DNA of 16,326 nucleotides from Proteiniclasticum sp043951855 (GCF_043951855.1 NZ_JBINJW010000035.1:1-16326); one strand, 5' to 3'; positions 6,425 through 15,700 are shown, numbered from the stretch's first letter. The notes: generated by a model from the letters alone, not told the origin. A program made the numbers and translations.

Positions 6425-7774
6425 GTGGATATTCTTGATAAAATCAGAATACTTTCGGATTCAGCGAAATATGATGTTTCCTGTTCATCCAGCGGAAGCA
6501 ACAGAGGCAGTATCAAGGGCGGCGTTGGCAATGCGGCCACAGCGGGCATCTGCCACAGCTTCACTGCGGATGGACGATGCATCAGTCTGCTGAAGATCCT
6601 CATGACCAACTTCTGCATCTACGACTGCGCCTATTGCCAGAACAGAATCAGCAGTGATGTGGAAAGAGCCGCTTTTGCGCCGGAAGAGCTGATCACCCTG
6701 ACCATGAGCTTCTATAGAAGAAACTACATTGAAGGGCTTTTTCTGAGCTCCGGTGTCATCGTGAGCCCCGACCATACCATGGAGCTTATGATCCGAGTCA
6801 TAAAGACACTGAGACAGAGAGAACGCTTCAACGGATACATTCATGTGAAGGTGATTCCCGGAGCCAGCAGTCACCTGGTTCATGAAGCAGGTCTTTACGC
6901 GGATCGTGTCAGCGTGAATATTGAGCTGCCTGAGGAAATCAGCTACAAGTCGATCACTCCGGAGAAAAGCCGACCGCTGATTCTGAAACCCATGAAGCAG
7001 ATTGCAGAAAACATCGTGGTGAGCAAGGAAGAAAAGCGTATCTCACGATTTGCGCAGGATTTCGTTCCTGCAGGTCAGTCTACTCAGCTCATCATCGGAG
7101 CCACCCCTACCACCGACGGAAAGATCCTCAGTCTCAGCCAGAACCTTTATACCGGCTATAATCTGAAGCGTGTCTATTATTCCGCCTATATTCCCATCAG
7201 CACAAACAAGCTTCTGCCGCAGCTGAGTGCCCCGCCTCTTCTTCGTGAACATCGGATCTACCAGGCCGACTGGCTGCTTCGTTTCTATAAATTCACAGCA
7301 GGTGAACTGCTGGGCGAGAATGAAAACCTGGATGTGAATGTGGACCCGAAAACACAATGGGCACTCTCTCACATGGAACTTTTCCCTATGGAAGTCAATA
7401 AAGTGAGTTATGAGATGCTGCTGAGAATACCCGGCATCGGTCTCACCTCCGCTAAAAGAATCATCCGGGCAAGAAAACTTGCTTCTCTTACCTACGAAGG
7501 ACTGAAGAAAATGGGTATCGTTCTGACCAGAGCCAAGCACTTCATTCTCATCAACGGAAAATATCACGGAAATTTCGCCATGCGGCCGGAATTCATCTAC
7601 GAAGCGATCAGTAAAAAGAAAGATCAGATTCAGCTCAGTCTATTTGAGGAAATCGATCATAGTCTTAGTAGCTTGAATGCTTCTCCTCATGATATCATTC
7701 TGGACAGACAGAACCTCTCTCAGATTCTCGCGGACAAGACCATCATCAGAAAATCACTTGGAGGTGACTTCTAG
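6425..7774 (+). CDS. Radical SAM DNA modification/repair protein with HhH motif (TIGR03916-like)
   Basis: I recognise this as the family named putative DNA modification/repair radical SAM protein. Its reaction is not established. The start is GTG 6425, 8 bases after AGGAGG. The 449-residue product has the radical SAM iron-sulfur motif C64-x3-C68-x2-C71 (FCIYDCAYCQNR). It is preceded by the family's conserved N-terminal run KYDVSCSSSGS and further cysteines at 20, 43 and 52 (GICHSFTADGRC), which could ligate a second cluster or be structural. A classical helix-hairpin-helix, LLRIPGIGLTSAKRIIRAR, at about 332-350 indicates sequence-independent DNA binding, as in DNA glycosylases and ligases. 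The C-terminal region ends in a QLSLFEE stretch near 400. Two SOS boxes lie on the promoter, and the next gene overlaps by one base. The radical SAM fold and DNA contact are well supported; repair of, or a modification to, a base is inference. Confidence 0.92.
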   Translation: MDILDKIRILSDSAKYDVSCSSSGSNRGSIKGGVGNAATAGICHSFTADGRCISLLKILMTNFCIYDCAYCQNRISSDVERAAFAPEELITLTMSFYRRNYIEGLFLSSGVIVSPDHTMELMIRVIKTLRQRERFNGYIHVKVIPGASSHLVHEAGLYADRVSVNIELPEEISYKSITPEKSRPLILKPMKQIAENIVVSKEEKRISRFAQDFVPAGQSTQLIIGATPTTDGKILSLSQNLYTGYNLKRVYYSAYIPISTNKLLPQLSAPPLLREHRIYQADWLLRFYKFTAGELLGENENLDVNVDPKTQWALSHMELFPMEVNKVSYEMLLRIPGIGLTSAKRIIRARKLASLTYEGLKKMGIVLTRAKHFILINGKYHGNFAMRPEFIYEAISKKKDQIQLSLFEEIDHSLSSLNASPHDIILDRQNLSQILADKTIIRKSLGGDF

Positions 7775-8508
7775 TGAAAGTAATGCTTTTTGACGGTTCC
7801 ATGGAAGGGCTTCTCATGGCCGTGTATCATGTATATGTGGATAAGGAAGATCCCATTCTCTACAGGGAAAAAGACTACGTGAGAAACCTCATAGATGAGC
7901 CCTGGATGCTCTCCTATGAAGAGGAAGCCTTTCAGCGTGTGAAACGTTCCATGGAAGCGAAATTTGATGTGGAAACACTGACACTTATCTCCTATGCATT
8001 AAATCATAAAGATCCTTCCGCTCCTAGCCTCGTTTTAAGATATATCATCAGCTGTTTCAGAAACCCGAAAAATGCGCACAACTATCAGGATGAACTGATT
8101 ATGAAAGTAACAAAACTCTCCAGACAGGTATCTCTGGAGAGTCATAGATTCAAAGGATTTATCCGGTTTTCTCTGGTAGGTTCAGTTTATATGGCTCAAA
8201 TCGATCCGGATCATGATATTCTCTCCTTCGTTGCCCCTCATTTTGCAGAGCGCTATGGAGATATGAATTTCATCATTTACGATGAGCATCGTAAGGAGGC
8301 CATACTTTCCCGAAACGGAAAGTGGACATTGAAGAAAGATATCCTTATTGATAAGAAGCTTCTGAAGGAAGATTCAAATATCGAGAAATGGCAGCAGTAT
8401 TTCACCCATATCACCATCGCTTCCAGAATGAATCGGAAAGTACAGAAAAGGTCCATGCCTGGGCGATACTGGAAAAACCTGCCCGAAATCAAGAAAAATA
8501 TCACCTGA
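7774..8508 (+). CDS. DUF4130 DNA metabolism protein (TIGR03915-like)
   Basis: This is the partner family of the radical SAM protein upstream, described only as a probable DNA metabolism protein. GTG 7774 shares its G with the TAG stop of the radical SAM gene, and GGAGGTGA sits 6 bases upstream, so the two proteins are probably made in fixed ratio. The 244-residue product opens with the family strand VMLFDGSMEGLLMAVYH. It carries the DUF4130 core HRFKGFIRF (about 124-132), DPDHDIL (144-150) and APHFAERY (154-161), followed by NFIIYDEHRKEAI, and ends in the family signature MPGRYWKNLPE. In some other lineages this domain is fused to a uracil-DNA glycosylase domain; here the protein stops right after that signature and has no such domain. 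H124, D145, H147, D148 and H156 could form an active or metal site, but this is inference. Confidence 0.9.
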   Translation: MKVMLFDGSMEGLLMAVYHVYVDKEDPILYREKDYVRNLIDEPWMLSYEEEAFQRVKRSMEAKFDVETLTLISYALNHKDPSAPSLVLRYIISCFRNPKNAHNYQDELIMKVTKLSRQVSLESHRFKGFIRFSLVGSVYMAQIDPDHDILSFVAPHFAERYGDMNFIIYDEHRKEAILSRNGKWTLKKDILIDKKLLKEDSNIEKWQQYFTHITIASRMNRKVQKRSMPGRYWKNLPEIKKNIT

Positions 8509-8797
8509 ATATCATGTTGAAACCGCGTTTAATAAAAGTATAACAAACACCTGCAGAAATCTCTTATCTTCATTTTCTGATTTATCTTTAATCTTAATAT
8601 AAAATAAATTAAAATTTCGACCTCAATTACAAATTTCGATGGACTTTCATTTAGGTGTACGTACAATGAAACATTCTGTTCGAATAGCACTTGACAAAAC
8701 CTTCTAATTTTATAATCCATTTACTTAATCGATTAAGTAAATTTATTTTGATTTGTTAAACATTAAATATCCTGAAAAAGTTCAATGAAAAAACAGA
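8509..8797. other. AT-rich gap without a convincing gene
   Basis: This stretch lies between the convergent DUF4130 gene and the terminator of the addBA side and is much richer in A/T than the genes around it. It holds no supportable CDS. Structures seen are a weak 6-bp hairpin at 8554-8579, a direct repeat AAATTTCGA (8612-8620 and 8631-8639), an inverted repeat TTTCATT/AATGAAA (8645-8651 and 8665-8671) around the palindrome TGTACGTACA, a TTGACA (8691-8696) 14 bp from a perfect TATAAT (8711-8716), and a long palindrome. No good terminator follows the DUF4130 gene directly, so that transcript may run to the hairpin at 8798. Confidence 0.6.
8719..8742. repeat. 24-bp perfect palindrome
   Basis: The half-site ATTTACTTAATC is followed immediately by its exact reverse complement, with no spacer. 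It begins 3 bases after a perfect TATAAT (8711-8716), where a transcription start would fall. A symmetric site of this length in that position has the form of an operator for a dimeric or tetrameric regulator. No regulator is identified. Confidence 0.7.
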
Positions 8798-8837
8798 AAA
8801 AAACCGGAAGTTCATTAAACATAACTTCCGGTTTTTT
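8798..8837. terminator. Bidirectional intrinsic terminator
   Basis: A perfect 15-bp stem (8798-8812 with 8823-8837, core ACCGGAAGTT) encloses a 10-base loop. The A-run on the left arm and T-run on the right give a T-tract in both directions. It closes the minus-strand ribbon-helix-helix gene (stop at 8841) and would also catch transcription from the left. Confidence 0.88.
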
Positions 8838-8840
8838 CCT

Positions 8841-9002
8841 TTAATCTCGGTCGTTTTCGGTTCTTTTCTCAGAACTGAGCAGAAGATTCAAGATGTAGTT
8901 GTTCAATGAACGATTATCGCCCTTTGCTTCATCTGTAAGCTCTTCTTTCAGATCCTGAGGTAATGTCAGAAGAATCCGAGTTTTGTCTCTACCAACAGCC
9001 AT
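8841..9002 (-). CDS. Ribbon-helix-helix (Arc/CopG-like) small protein
   Basis: A 53-residue product, too short for many gene callers. After MAVGRD comes a short strand KTRILLTLP, the typical DNA-contacting beta ribbon, then helix A (QDLKEELTDEAKG), a turn with DNRSLNNYI, and helix B (ILNLLLSS), ending in a charged tail EKRTENDRD. This is the layout of Arc/CopG/MetJ-type DNA-binding dimers. The ATG at 9002 has a ribosome binding site TAGGGGTG (9010-9017) 7 bases away. It lies 83 bases downstream of addA on the same strand and is followed at once by a strong terminator. No toxin-like or mobilisation gene is adjacent, so it is not an evident antitoxin; its target is unknown. A housekeeping regulator or an autoregulated orphan are both possible. 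Confidence 0.82.
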   Translation of the reverse strand: MAVGRDKTRILLTLPQDLKEELTDEAKGDNRSLNNYILNLLLSSEKRTENDRD

Positions 9003-9035
9003 CTAAAAACACCCCTATCTTTAATTGCGTGATAA

Positions 9036-9064
9036 ATTATAATTATATTATACTTCAAATTGAA
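9036..9064 (-). promoter_or_regulatory. Possible promoter/operator region of the ribbon-helix-helix gene
   Basis: On the minus strand three overlapping TATAAT matches lie at 9047-9052, 9042-9047 and 9036-9041. Just upstream is the near-symmetric TTCAAATTGAA (9054-9064; arms of 5 around one base). No good -35 lies 17 bp from any of them, and the TTGACA overlapping the addA stop (9084-9089) is too far away. The AT-rich sequence may hold a weak promoter; readthrough from addA is the alternative. Confidence 0.35.
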
Positions 9065-9085
9065 ACAATAAAAAAGGAAATATTG

Positions 9086-12000
9086 TCAAATTATGGATAT
9101 TTCTTGTCCTATTGATACGGAATAGAGGAAAACACCCTTTGTTTTATGACCTGTTATACGCTCCAGAGCATCTTTGTAGTATCGAAGCTGTTCCTGATAT
9201 CTCTCAGTAAGAACGAGTTCATAATCCGCTCCATCCACAAAGTCTGTCTTGTAGTCCACCAGCACGAGCTGATCCTCTTCTTTAAAGTAGCAGTCTATGA
9301 CCCCTATGACCATGACCTCACTGTCATCCATATTCATGAGGAATTTCGCTTCACGCTTCAGATCGCCATTGGCATCCGCTTTTTTCATTCTCTGTCCCAG
9401 AGGACTCTCGAGAAGTTTTCTGATTCTCGCCGGATCTACTGCATCCGCTTCTTCCTGCCTGATAAGTTCTCTCTTCACCATGTTCTCCATATCCTTTTCA
9501 ATCTCATCTCGTGTTTCAAGACTGAAATCCATATACTGCATCACCTTATGGAATGCGGTACCTTTCTCCGCTGCAGTGAGCCCTGCGTTCTTCATCATGA
9601 ATTTGGGTCTTTCCAGGGACTTTTCTTCAAGAAGCGTTTCGGAAATATCATCCGTTTCCCGATGACCGGCCAGTCTTTTCAGCTCTGTCACGGAAATCTT
9701 AGAACTCCTTTTCGTCTCATCTTCATGGGCATACCTGAATCCCAGCCTCTGGTTGACTTCGAAAGCGGAGTCCGCATCTCTTATAGTATCCAGCGTGAAC
9801 AGACCCGCAGGCTTTTCTTCCTCCAGACTCAGATCCTTGAGAATGGCAGTTTTCCTTCTGATTTCCAGATGGAATCCGACGTCCTTTCCGAACACGAAAG
9901 CTTTACCATCGGTTCTCTCCTCGGCGAAATCCTTGTGCTTCAGAAGCACCGACATGATCCAGTCCAGATAGCCCGAGGCTTTCTCCACCTTGCCTTCAAG
10001 TATCCTGAAGTCTTCTCCAGCACTCAGTTCCGTCCATTTCTTCATACTCTTTTCCGCATCCTTGATGTGCCCGGTGATGATCAGTTTCTCCTTTGCTCTC
10101 GTCAGTGCCACGTAAAGCACCCTCATCTCTTCCGAGATGTTTTCGAGGCTGATTTTTCTTCTGATCACTTCCTTGATCAGTGTCGTATCCGTAAGCCCTC
10201 TATCAAGGTCCACAAAATTCGGACCGAAACCAAGTGTTTCATGAAGAATGATCTGTCTGTTGAGGTCCATTTTGTTGAACCTCTTGGAAGCATTCACCAG
10301 GAAGACCACCGGAAACTCCAGTCCTTTGGATTTATGAATACTCATGATTCTCACCAGGTTCTCATTTTCACCCAGAATCTTTGCTGCACCGATGTCACCA
10401 GTGGTTTTCTTCAGTTTGTCTATGAACCTGATGAAGTTGAAAAGTCCTTTCAGCGTGGTTTCTTCAAACTGCTTTGCACGCTGGAACAGGATCTTCAGAT
10501 TCGCCTGCCTCTCAATACCATCAGGCATAGCCCCCACATAGTCCAGATAGGATGTGTCCGTATAGAGGTACCAGATGAACTCATCCAGATTCATGTATCT
10601 GGAAATGCTGCGATAGTCTTTGAGCTTCTCAAGGAATAAAGTGATCTTCTGTCTGACTCCATCACTGAAATCTTCTCCCTCCACCATGTTGTGGTAGAGA
10701 AATTCCTTGTCACTTACCTTTCTGATTTCCACAAGCTCCTCTTCACTGAACGAGAAGACAGGACTTCTAAGCGTTGCCACCAGAGGCACATCCTGCAGAG
10801 GATTGTCGATGATCTTCAGCAGTGCCATCATGGTTCGGATTTCGATGGTATCGAAATACCCGGTGGAACTGTCACTATAGGATGGAATATTCGCCTCATG
10901 AAGCTCTTCCAGAAAAATCGCTGCAGATCGTGAAGTGGCACGCATGAGAATAACGATGTCTCTGTAGGTCACAGGCCTCATGTTTTTTGTGTTTTTATCA
11001 TATACAGGAAATCCACTTCGAATCAGCTCATTGATCTTTTCGGCAACCATCTTCGCTTCCACTTCAATGGCCTTATACTCCGAGGGATCGATATCCTGGG
11101 CATCCTCGTCTCCGTTTTCCTCCATGGATTCAGGGGATTCACTCTCTTCCACAAGCATGACTTCAATAATTTCATTCTGTGAAAGCTTTTCCGTCGCCTC
11201 TTCCACTTCGTCCTGAAGTTCGTTCATCTCATAGTAGCTGGCGCCATAAATGAGCGCTTCTTCATCGGTGTAGTCAAGTTCACCCACCCGTTCGCTCATG
11301 ATCCCCTTGAAGAGGAAATTGACGCTGTCCAGTATGTTCTTTCTGCTTCTGAAATTCTTGTAAAGAAGAATCTTTCTTCCTGAACCATTCCCTTCCAGGG
11401 AATAGGTTCGGTACTTCTCCATGAAAAGCTCCGGTTTCGCCTGGCGGAAACGATAAATGCTCTGCTTCACATCACCTACCATGAACACATTGGGATTCTC
11501 TTCATTTTTACGGGAAACCATGGAGATGATTACTTCCTGGACTTCATTGGAATCCTGGTATTCATCCACCAGAACCTCCGCATATTTCTTCTTGTACTCT
11601 TTCGCGATTTCCGACGGACGCACTTCACCGTTTTCTTCAACGGTGAGAATTTTTAGCGCCAGATGCTCCAGATCCGAAAAATCCAGTAGGCCTTTCTCTC
11701 TTTTCTTCTCCTCATATTTCTCCATGAACCGTACGGTCAGATTTTCCAGCGCACAGAGAATGGGATAGGTCTTCTCGATGATTCTTCTATTGTCAGCCTC
11801 GGATTCACCAAAGTACCCTTTGAGTCCATTCATGAATTCCTTGAAATCATTTCTCGCATTCTTCACTTCGTCCGCCAGAGCAGGATCATATCCTTTCTTG
11901 GCTCTTTTCAGCGCATCGAATTTCACATTGTCGAGGAAGGATTTGACCGCATCGAAGCTCTCCCCTTTTTTGAGAATCTCCTGCAGTGAGAGATAGTGAT

Positions 12001-12757
12001 CTATGGATTGCAGAATCGCTTCTTCATAACCGTTTATATAGGCATCGGATCTTGCAATCTCCAATGCGTTTTCCAGTGGTACTTCATAGGTCTTCAGTGA
12101 AAACAGGATATCCTGCATGAGATTCTTCAAAACCGGCAGGTCCATCAGCGATTTATCCTTCAGATTGAAATATTCCACTTTTTCCTGTAGCCATCTCAAC
12201 GGCCAGGGACTGCTCATGATGAAATGATATAAACTCAGCACCAGATCCGCCAGATATTTATCGTCCTTTTTCCCTCCATAGGCATCCACCAGCTTCAGAA
12301 AATCGGGATTCCGGATTTCGTAGGATTCCTCCAGAGCCTCCTCCAGAGCTTCTTCTCTCAATATGGCACCTTCTGTTTCATCGGAAATCCTGAATCCCGG
12401 ATCCAGTCCGATGTGATGAAAATTGTTTCGTATGATTTCCAGACAGAAGGAATGGATGGTGGTAATGCTGCTCCGGTTCAGAAGGGACAGCTGCCTCTCC
12501 AGATTCCTGTCAGAAGGATCGTTATCCAGAGCTTCCACAATAGCTTCTCCGATACGCTCTCTCATCTCCGCCGCTGCCGCATTGGTGAATGTGACCACGA
12601 GCAGTGTGTCTATATCCACTTTGTCTTTTGTGATCATCTGAATGATTCTTTCCACAAGAACCGCTGTCTTTCCCGAGCCTGCAGCTGCAGAAACCAGGAG
12701 ATTGGTTCCTCTTGTTTCAATGGCCAGTCGCTGCTCGTCAGTCCAGTTATTCCCCAT
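9086..12757 (-). CDS. addA: AddA: helicase-nuclease subunit A of the AddAB recombination enzyme
   Basis: AddA is the ATP-driven 3'-5' helicase and one of the two nucleases of AddAB, which resects double-strand breaks to a Chi site and prepares 3' tails for RecA. The product is 1223 residues (B. subtilis about 1232). UvrD-type motifs are in order: Walker A AAAGSGKT (residues 24-31), Ia VTFTNAAAAEM, Walker B DEYQD (398-402), III KQSIYRFRQAKPELF, V MSIHKSKGLEFPVVF (about 805-820) and VI MRVLYVALTRAKEKL (about 875-890). The C-terminal RecB-type nuclease has GTAFHKVMQYMDF, D1155 in VIGVIDCYF and D1168-Y-K1170 in LVDYKTD, then QLRYYKDAL, so both activities look intact. The ATG lies inside the end of addB (11-base overlap) with AGGAGG upstream, a translationally coupled arrangement. 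Confidence 0.98.
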   Translation of the reverse strand: MGNNWTDEQRLAIETRGTNLLVSAAAGSGKTAVLVERIIQMITKDKVDIDTLLVVTFTNAAAAEMRERIGEAIVEALDNDPSDRNLERQLSLLNRSSITTIHSFCLEIIRNNFHHIGLDPGFRISDETEGAILREEALEEALEESYEIRNPDFLKLVDAYGGKKDDKYLADLVLSLYHFIMSSPWPLRWLQEKVEYFNLKDKSLMDLPVLKNLMQDILFSLKTYEVPLENALEIARSDAYINGYEEAILQSIDHYLSLQEILKKGESFDAVKSFLDNVKFDALKRAKKGYDPALADEVKNARNDFKEFMNGLKGYFGESEADNRRIIEKTYPILCALENLTVRFMEKYEEKKREKGLLDFSDLEHLALKILTVEENGEVRPSEIAKEYKKKYAEVLVDEYQDSNEVQEVIISMVSRKNEENPNVFMVGDVKQSIYRFRQAKPELFMEKYRTYSLEGNGSGRKILLYKNFRSRKNILDSVNFLFKGIMSERVGELDYTDEEALIYGASYYEMNELQDEVEEATEKLSQNEIIEVMLVEESESPESMEENGDEDAQDIDPSEYKAIEVEAKMVAEKINELIRSGFPVYDKNTKNMRPVTYRDIVILMRATSRSAAIFLEELHEANIPSYSDSSTGYFDTIEIRTMMALLKIIDNPLQDVPLVATLRSPVFSFSEEELVEIRKVSDKEFLYHNMVEGEDFSDGVRQKITLFLEKLKDYRSISRYMNLDEFIWYLYTDTSYLDYVGAMPDGIERQANLKILFQRAKQFEETTLKGLFNFIRFIDKLKKTTGDIGAAKILGENENLVRIMSIHKSKGLEFPVVFLVNASKRFNKMDLNRQIILHETLGFGPNFVDLDRGLTDTTLIKEVIRRKISLENISEEMRVLYVALTRAKEKLIITGHIKDAEKSMKKWTELSAGEDFRILEGKVEKASGYLDWIMSVLLKHKDFAEERTDGKAFVFGKDVGFHLEIRRKTAILKDLSLEEEKPAGLFTLDTIRDADSAFEVNQRLGFRYAHEDETKRSSKISVTELKRLAGHRETDDISETLLEEKSLERPKFMMKNAGLTAAEKGTAFHKVMQYMDFSLETRDEIEKDMENMVKRELIRQEEADAVDPARIRKLLESPLGQRMKKADANGDLKREAKFLMNMDDSEVMVIGVIDCYFKEEDQLVLVDYKTDFVDGADYELVLTERYQEQLRYYKDALERITGHKTKGVFLYSVSIGQEISII

Positions 12758-15700
12758 GTTCCGCCACCTCCTTCTTTTTCATGTTTTCCCACAGCTCGTC
12801 TATAGGCATCGCCTTGAGATTTCTGTAATGATTCTCGGCGATTTTCCCGTCAAACTGACAGATGCTCTTATAGGTGCAGTAGGTACATGGTATCTTATCC
12901 TTGTCTTTATAAGGCATGATCGAAATATTACCATCAAAGAGCTCCTTCAGTATTCTTCCGATACTTTCTCTTACATAGTCCCTTAGTACATCAAACTCCT
13001 CTTCCGTAAGAATGATCTCCTTGTTCTTATCCTTTCGGTTAGCAGGAGAGACCACTTCCTCGTTTTTGATTTTAGCCGGAATGACCAGGGAAAATTCATC
13101 AATATCCTTATCCATATTACGAATCACTCTGGCATCTTTCAGAAGCAGCCCCTTCAGTTTCAGACTTTCCATGACCTTCTGCTCGATCTCTTCATCCGTC
13201 ATGTTTATGCCGCCCTTGATCATGGGATTGTCCAGCCTGAAATAGAGTACTGCCCCAGGTACAGCCTGGGAAGAAAGAATGCTGCTCCAGTTTCTTAAAA
13301 TCACATCCAGATAGACCAGAAGCTGCAGCTGAAGTCCATAGAACACATCCTTCAGGGATACATCCTTCGCGGAGGACTTGTAATCAATGATTCTGATGTA
13401 GGACTTTCCATCCATTTCCATCACATCAATCCGGTCGATTCTTCCTCTGAGCAGTGCGTCTTCTCCTGTTTCCGGAATCTCGATGGAAAGTGCCGGCAGG
13501 CGTTCTCCATCTTTTCCGAATCCCAGTTCATTGAACATGGGCACGAAGCTTCCCTTTGAAATCTGAGCAGTTATGGTTTCAAGAGATCGGTTGATGATTC
13601 TTTTGACCTTTTCCCCCATATGCTTATAACGTGGTGAACTTTTATAGATGGTGTTGGTTTTTTCGATGGCCTGATCCACAAGCTTATCCACAGCTCCCCG
13701 AATGAAGTCCTTGTCCACCTCGGACATGGCAATCTGCATGCCTCTGATGTCCTCTGTGAACTGATCAATGACCTCATGCATCAGTGTCCCTACATCCGGT
13801 GCCGTCACTTCGTGCATGACACGATCCTTCGCCTTTAATCCATACTGGATATAGTAGGCGAAAGGACAGGAGGTGAATCTTTCAAGCCTTGATACACTGA
13901 GGTAGAGCTTGTCTCCATAAAGCGCTTTCACAGCGTCTCTAGTTAGATTCTTTGAGAGATTCGTGTAATTTAGTCCCTCTCTTGAAATTTTCAGGCGCTC
14001 TTTGAAACCTTCCTCCTGAGTGAACCAGTCATAGACCTCTCCCCACAAGGGATTCACAGGATCCCCCTGATAGTTTCTTCTCATTTCCTTGATCAGTTCG
14101 TTGAAAGTCGCGACTTTCCCCTCCACTTCCTTCATGTCCCCGCTCTTCTTGTCCATGGGATTGATGTAGGTTGCTTCCATAAGCTCCGGAAAGAGTTTTT
14201 TCACTCTGCCGATGACTAGTGAAGGTCTCTGGGATTTACCGTCCATATCTGCTCCCACATAGGAGAGAGAGAGGAACTCACCAGGAATGGTGAATGCCGT
14301 ATAGACAAGAAACTGCTCATAGATGGACCTGGTTTTGGAGTCTATGAAGAGGTCGAATCCTTCCTCTTTCAGCTTTGCGATATCCTTGTCCGTTATGATG
14401 CCCTCATCGGAGATGGTTTTCGGAAAAATTCCGTCATTGACACCTAGAATGAAAAGTCCTCTTATGCTGTCGCTTTTCACTCTGGCCACATCACCGAGAA
14501 TCACCTGATCCAGGGTGAGGGGAATCAGGGCGATCTTGTAGCTGATCATGGCCTGTCTCAGGATATCACCGTAGACTGCAGTCTCCATTTTTTCACTGCC
14601 CAGCACATCAACCAGGTCGTCAAAGATGGAAATGATTCCCTTGACCACTTCCTTATGCTCCTTGGCGATTTCCTGATCGCTGATCTCATTGATGGTTTCC
14701 ACGGATTTCGCCAGAACACCATGATTTTCCAGATGCTCGTAAAGTGTTCTTGTGACTTCCTCCACATGTTCTGCCGATAGGATGCTGTCTCTTAACGGTC
14801 CATACACCGACGCGATCTTTTCTCTGATCTCATTGGTTCGCTGGAGATACTCCTCTCCCAGCTTCTCCTCCTGAATATTGGGATAGGGATACACCCATTC
14901 TTTCTGAAAATTTCCTCCCTTTATTCCATTGGCCAGTATATAGTTCTCAAGAAGATCCACTTCCTCTGTACTGATATGAGACAGCCCCGTCTTCAGAAGC
15001 TTGAACAATGCATCATAGGTGAATCCCTGATCCGCCACTTCCACAAGAGCCAGAATGTACTGGGAAAGAGGATTTCCGTCAATGTCTCTTCGCTTGTCGA
15101 GGAAAACAGGAATTTCATGCTCACGAAATACGGATACGATGATGTTCTCGTAAGCATCGATGTTTCTGCACAGAATCGCCAGGTCCCGATACCTCAGGGT
15201 GTCATCCTCCCGGATTCTCCGCTTGATATCCAGTGCGATTTTCTCCACCTCATCATAACTGTTCTGGGCTTTATAAATGCTGATGGCTTTGGGTCTTCCC
15301 CTGAAACTTCCATTGGGATAATGGAAGTATTCCGCTTCCAGATGCGCCAGCTCAGGATTGCTCCTGAACCTCAGCGGTGTTTCATCCGCCAGTATCAGCG
15401 GCTTTTCAATAGAGGCTCCAGCCATTTCAGCTGCATCGAAGATCTTTCTCTCCGTATCTTTCGTGATCTGAAAAACATCGCCCTGGTCATGATGCTTATC
15501 CATGGTCAGGGTCAGAATGACTCTTCTGGCATTTTCAAGAAGCTTTTCAATGAACCGCAGCTGCATCACGGAAAAATCATTGAACTCATCGATGAAAACT
15601 TCTGCATTCTTCAGAAAACCCGCTTCATGGATTCTCTCCATGGAAAAATTCATTTCGTCTGTGGTGTCCACATATCCTTTATGGACTTCTTCTTCGAATG

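Noticed and set aside
8554..8579. Possible terminator directly after the DUF4130 gene
   Set aside because: The stem is only 6 bp with a 14-base loop and no clean T-run, too weak for intrinsic termination.
8529..8720. 63-codon minus-strand ORF in the AT-rich gap (begins MDYKIRRFCQ)
   Set aside because: It has no ribosome binding site at its ATG, no recognisable domain, an AT-driven composition rich in I, F, L and K, and it runs through the inverted repeats of the gap.
9146..10639. 497-codon plus-strand ORF opposite addA
   Set aside because: It is a shadow of the addA nuclease and C-terminal helicase region; the addA frame carries all conserved motifs.
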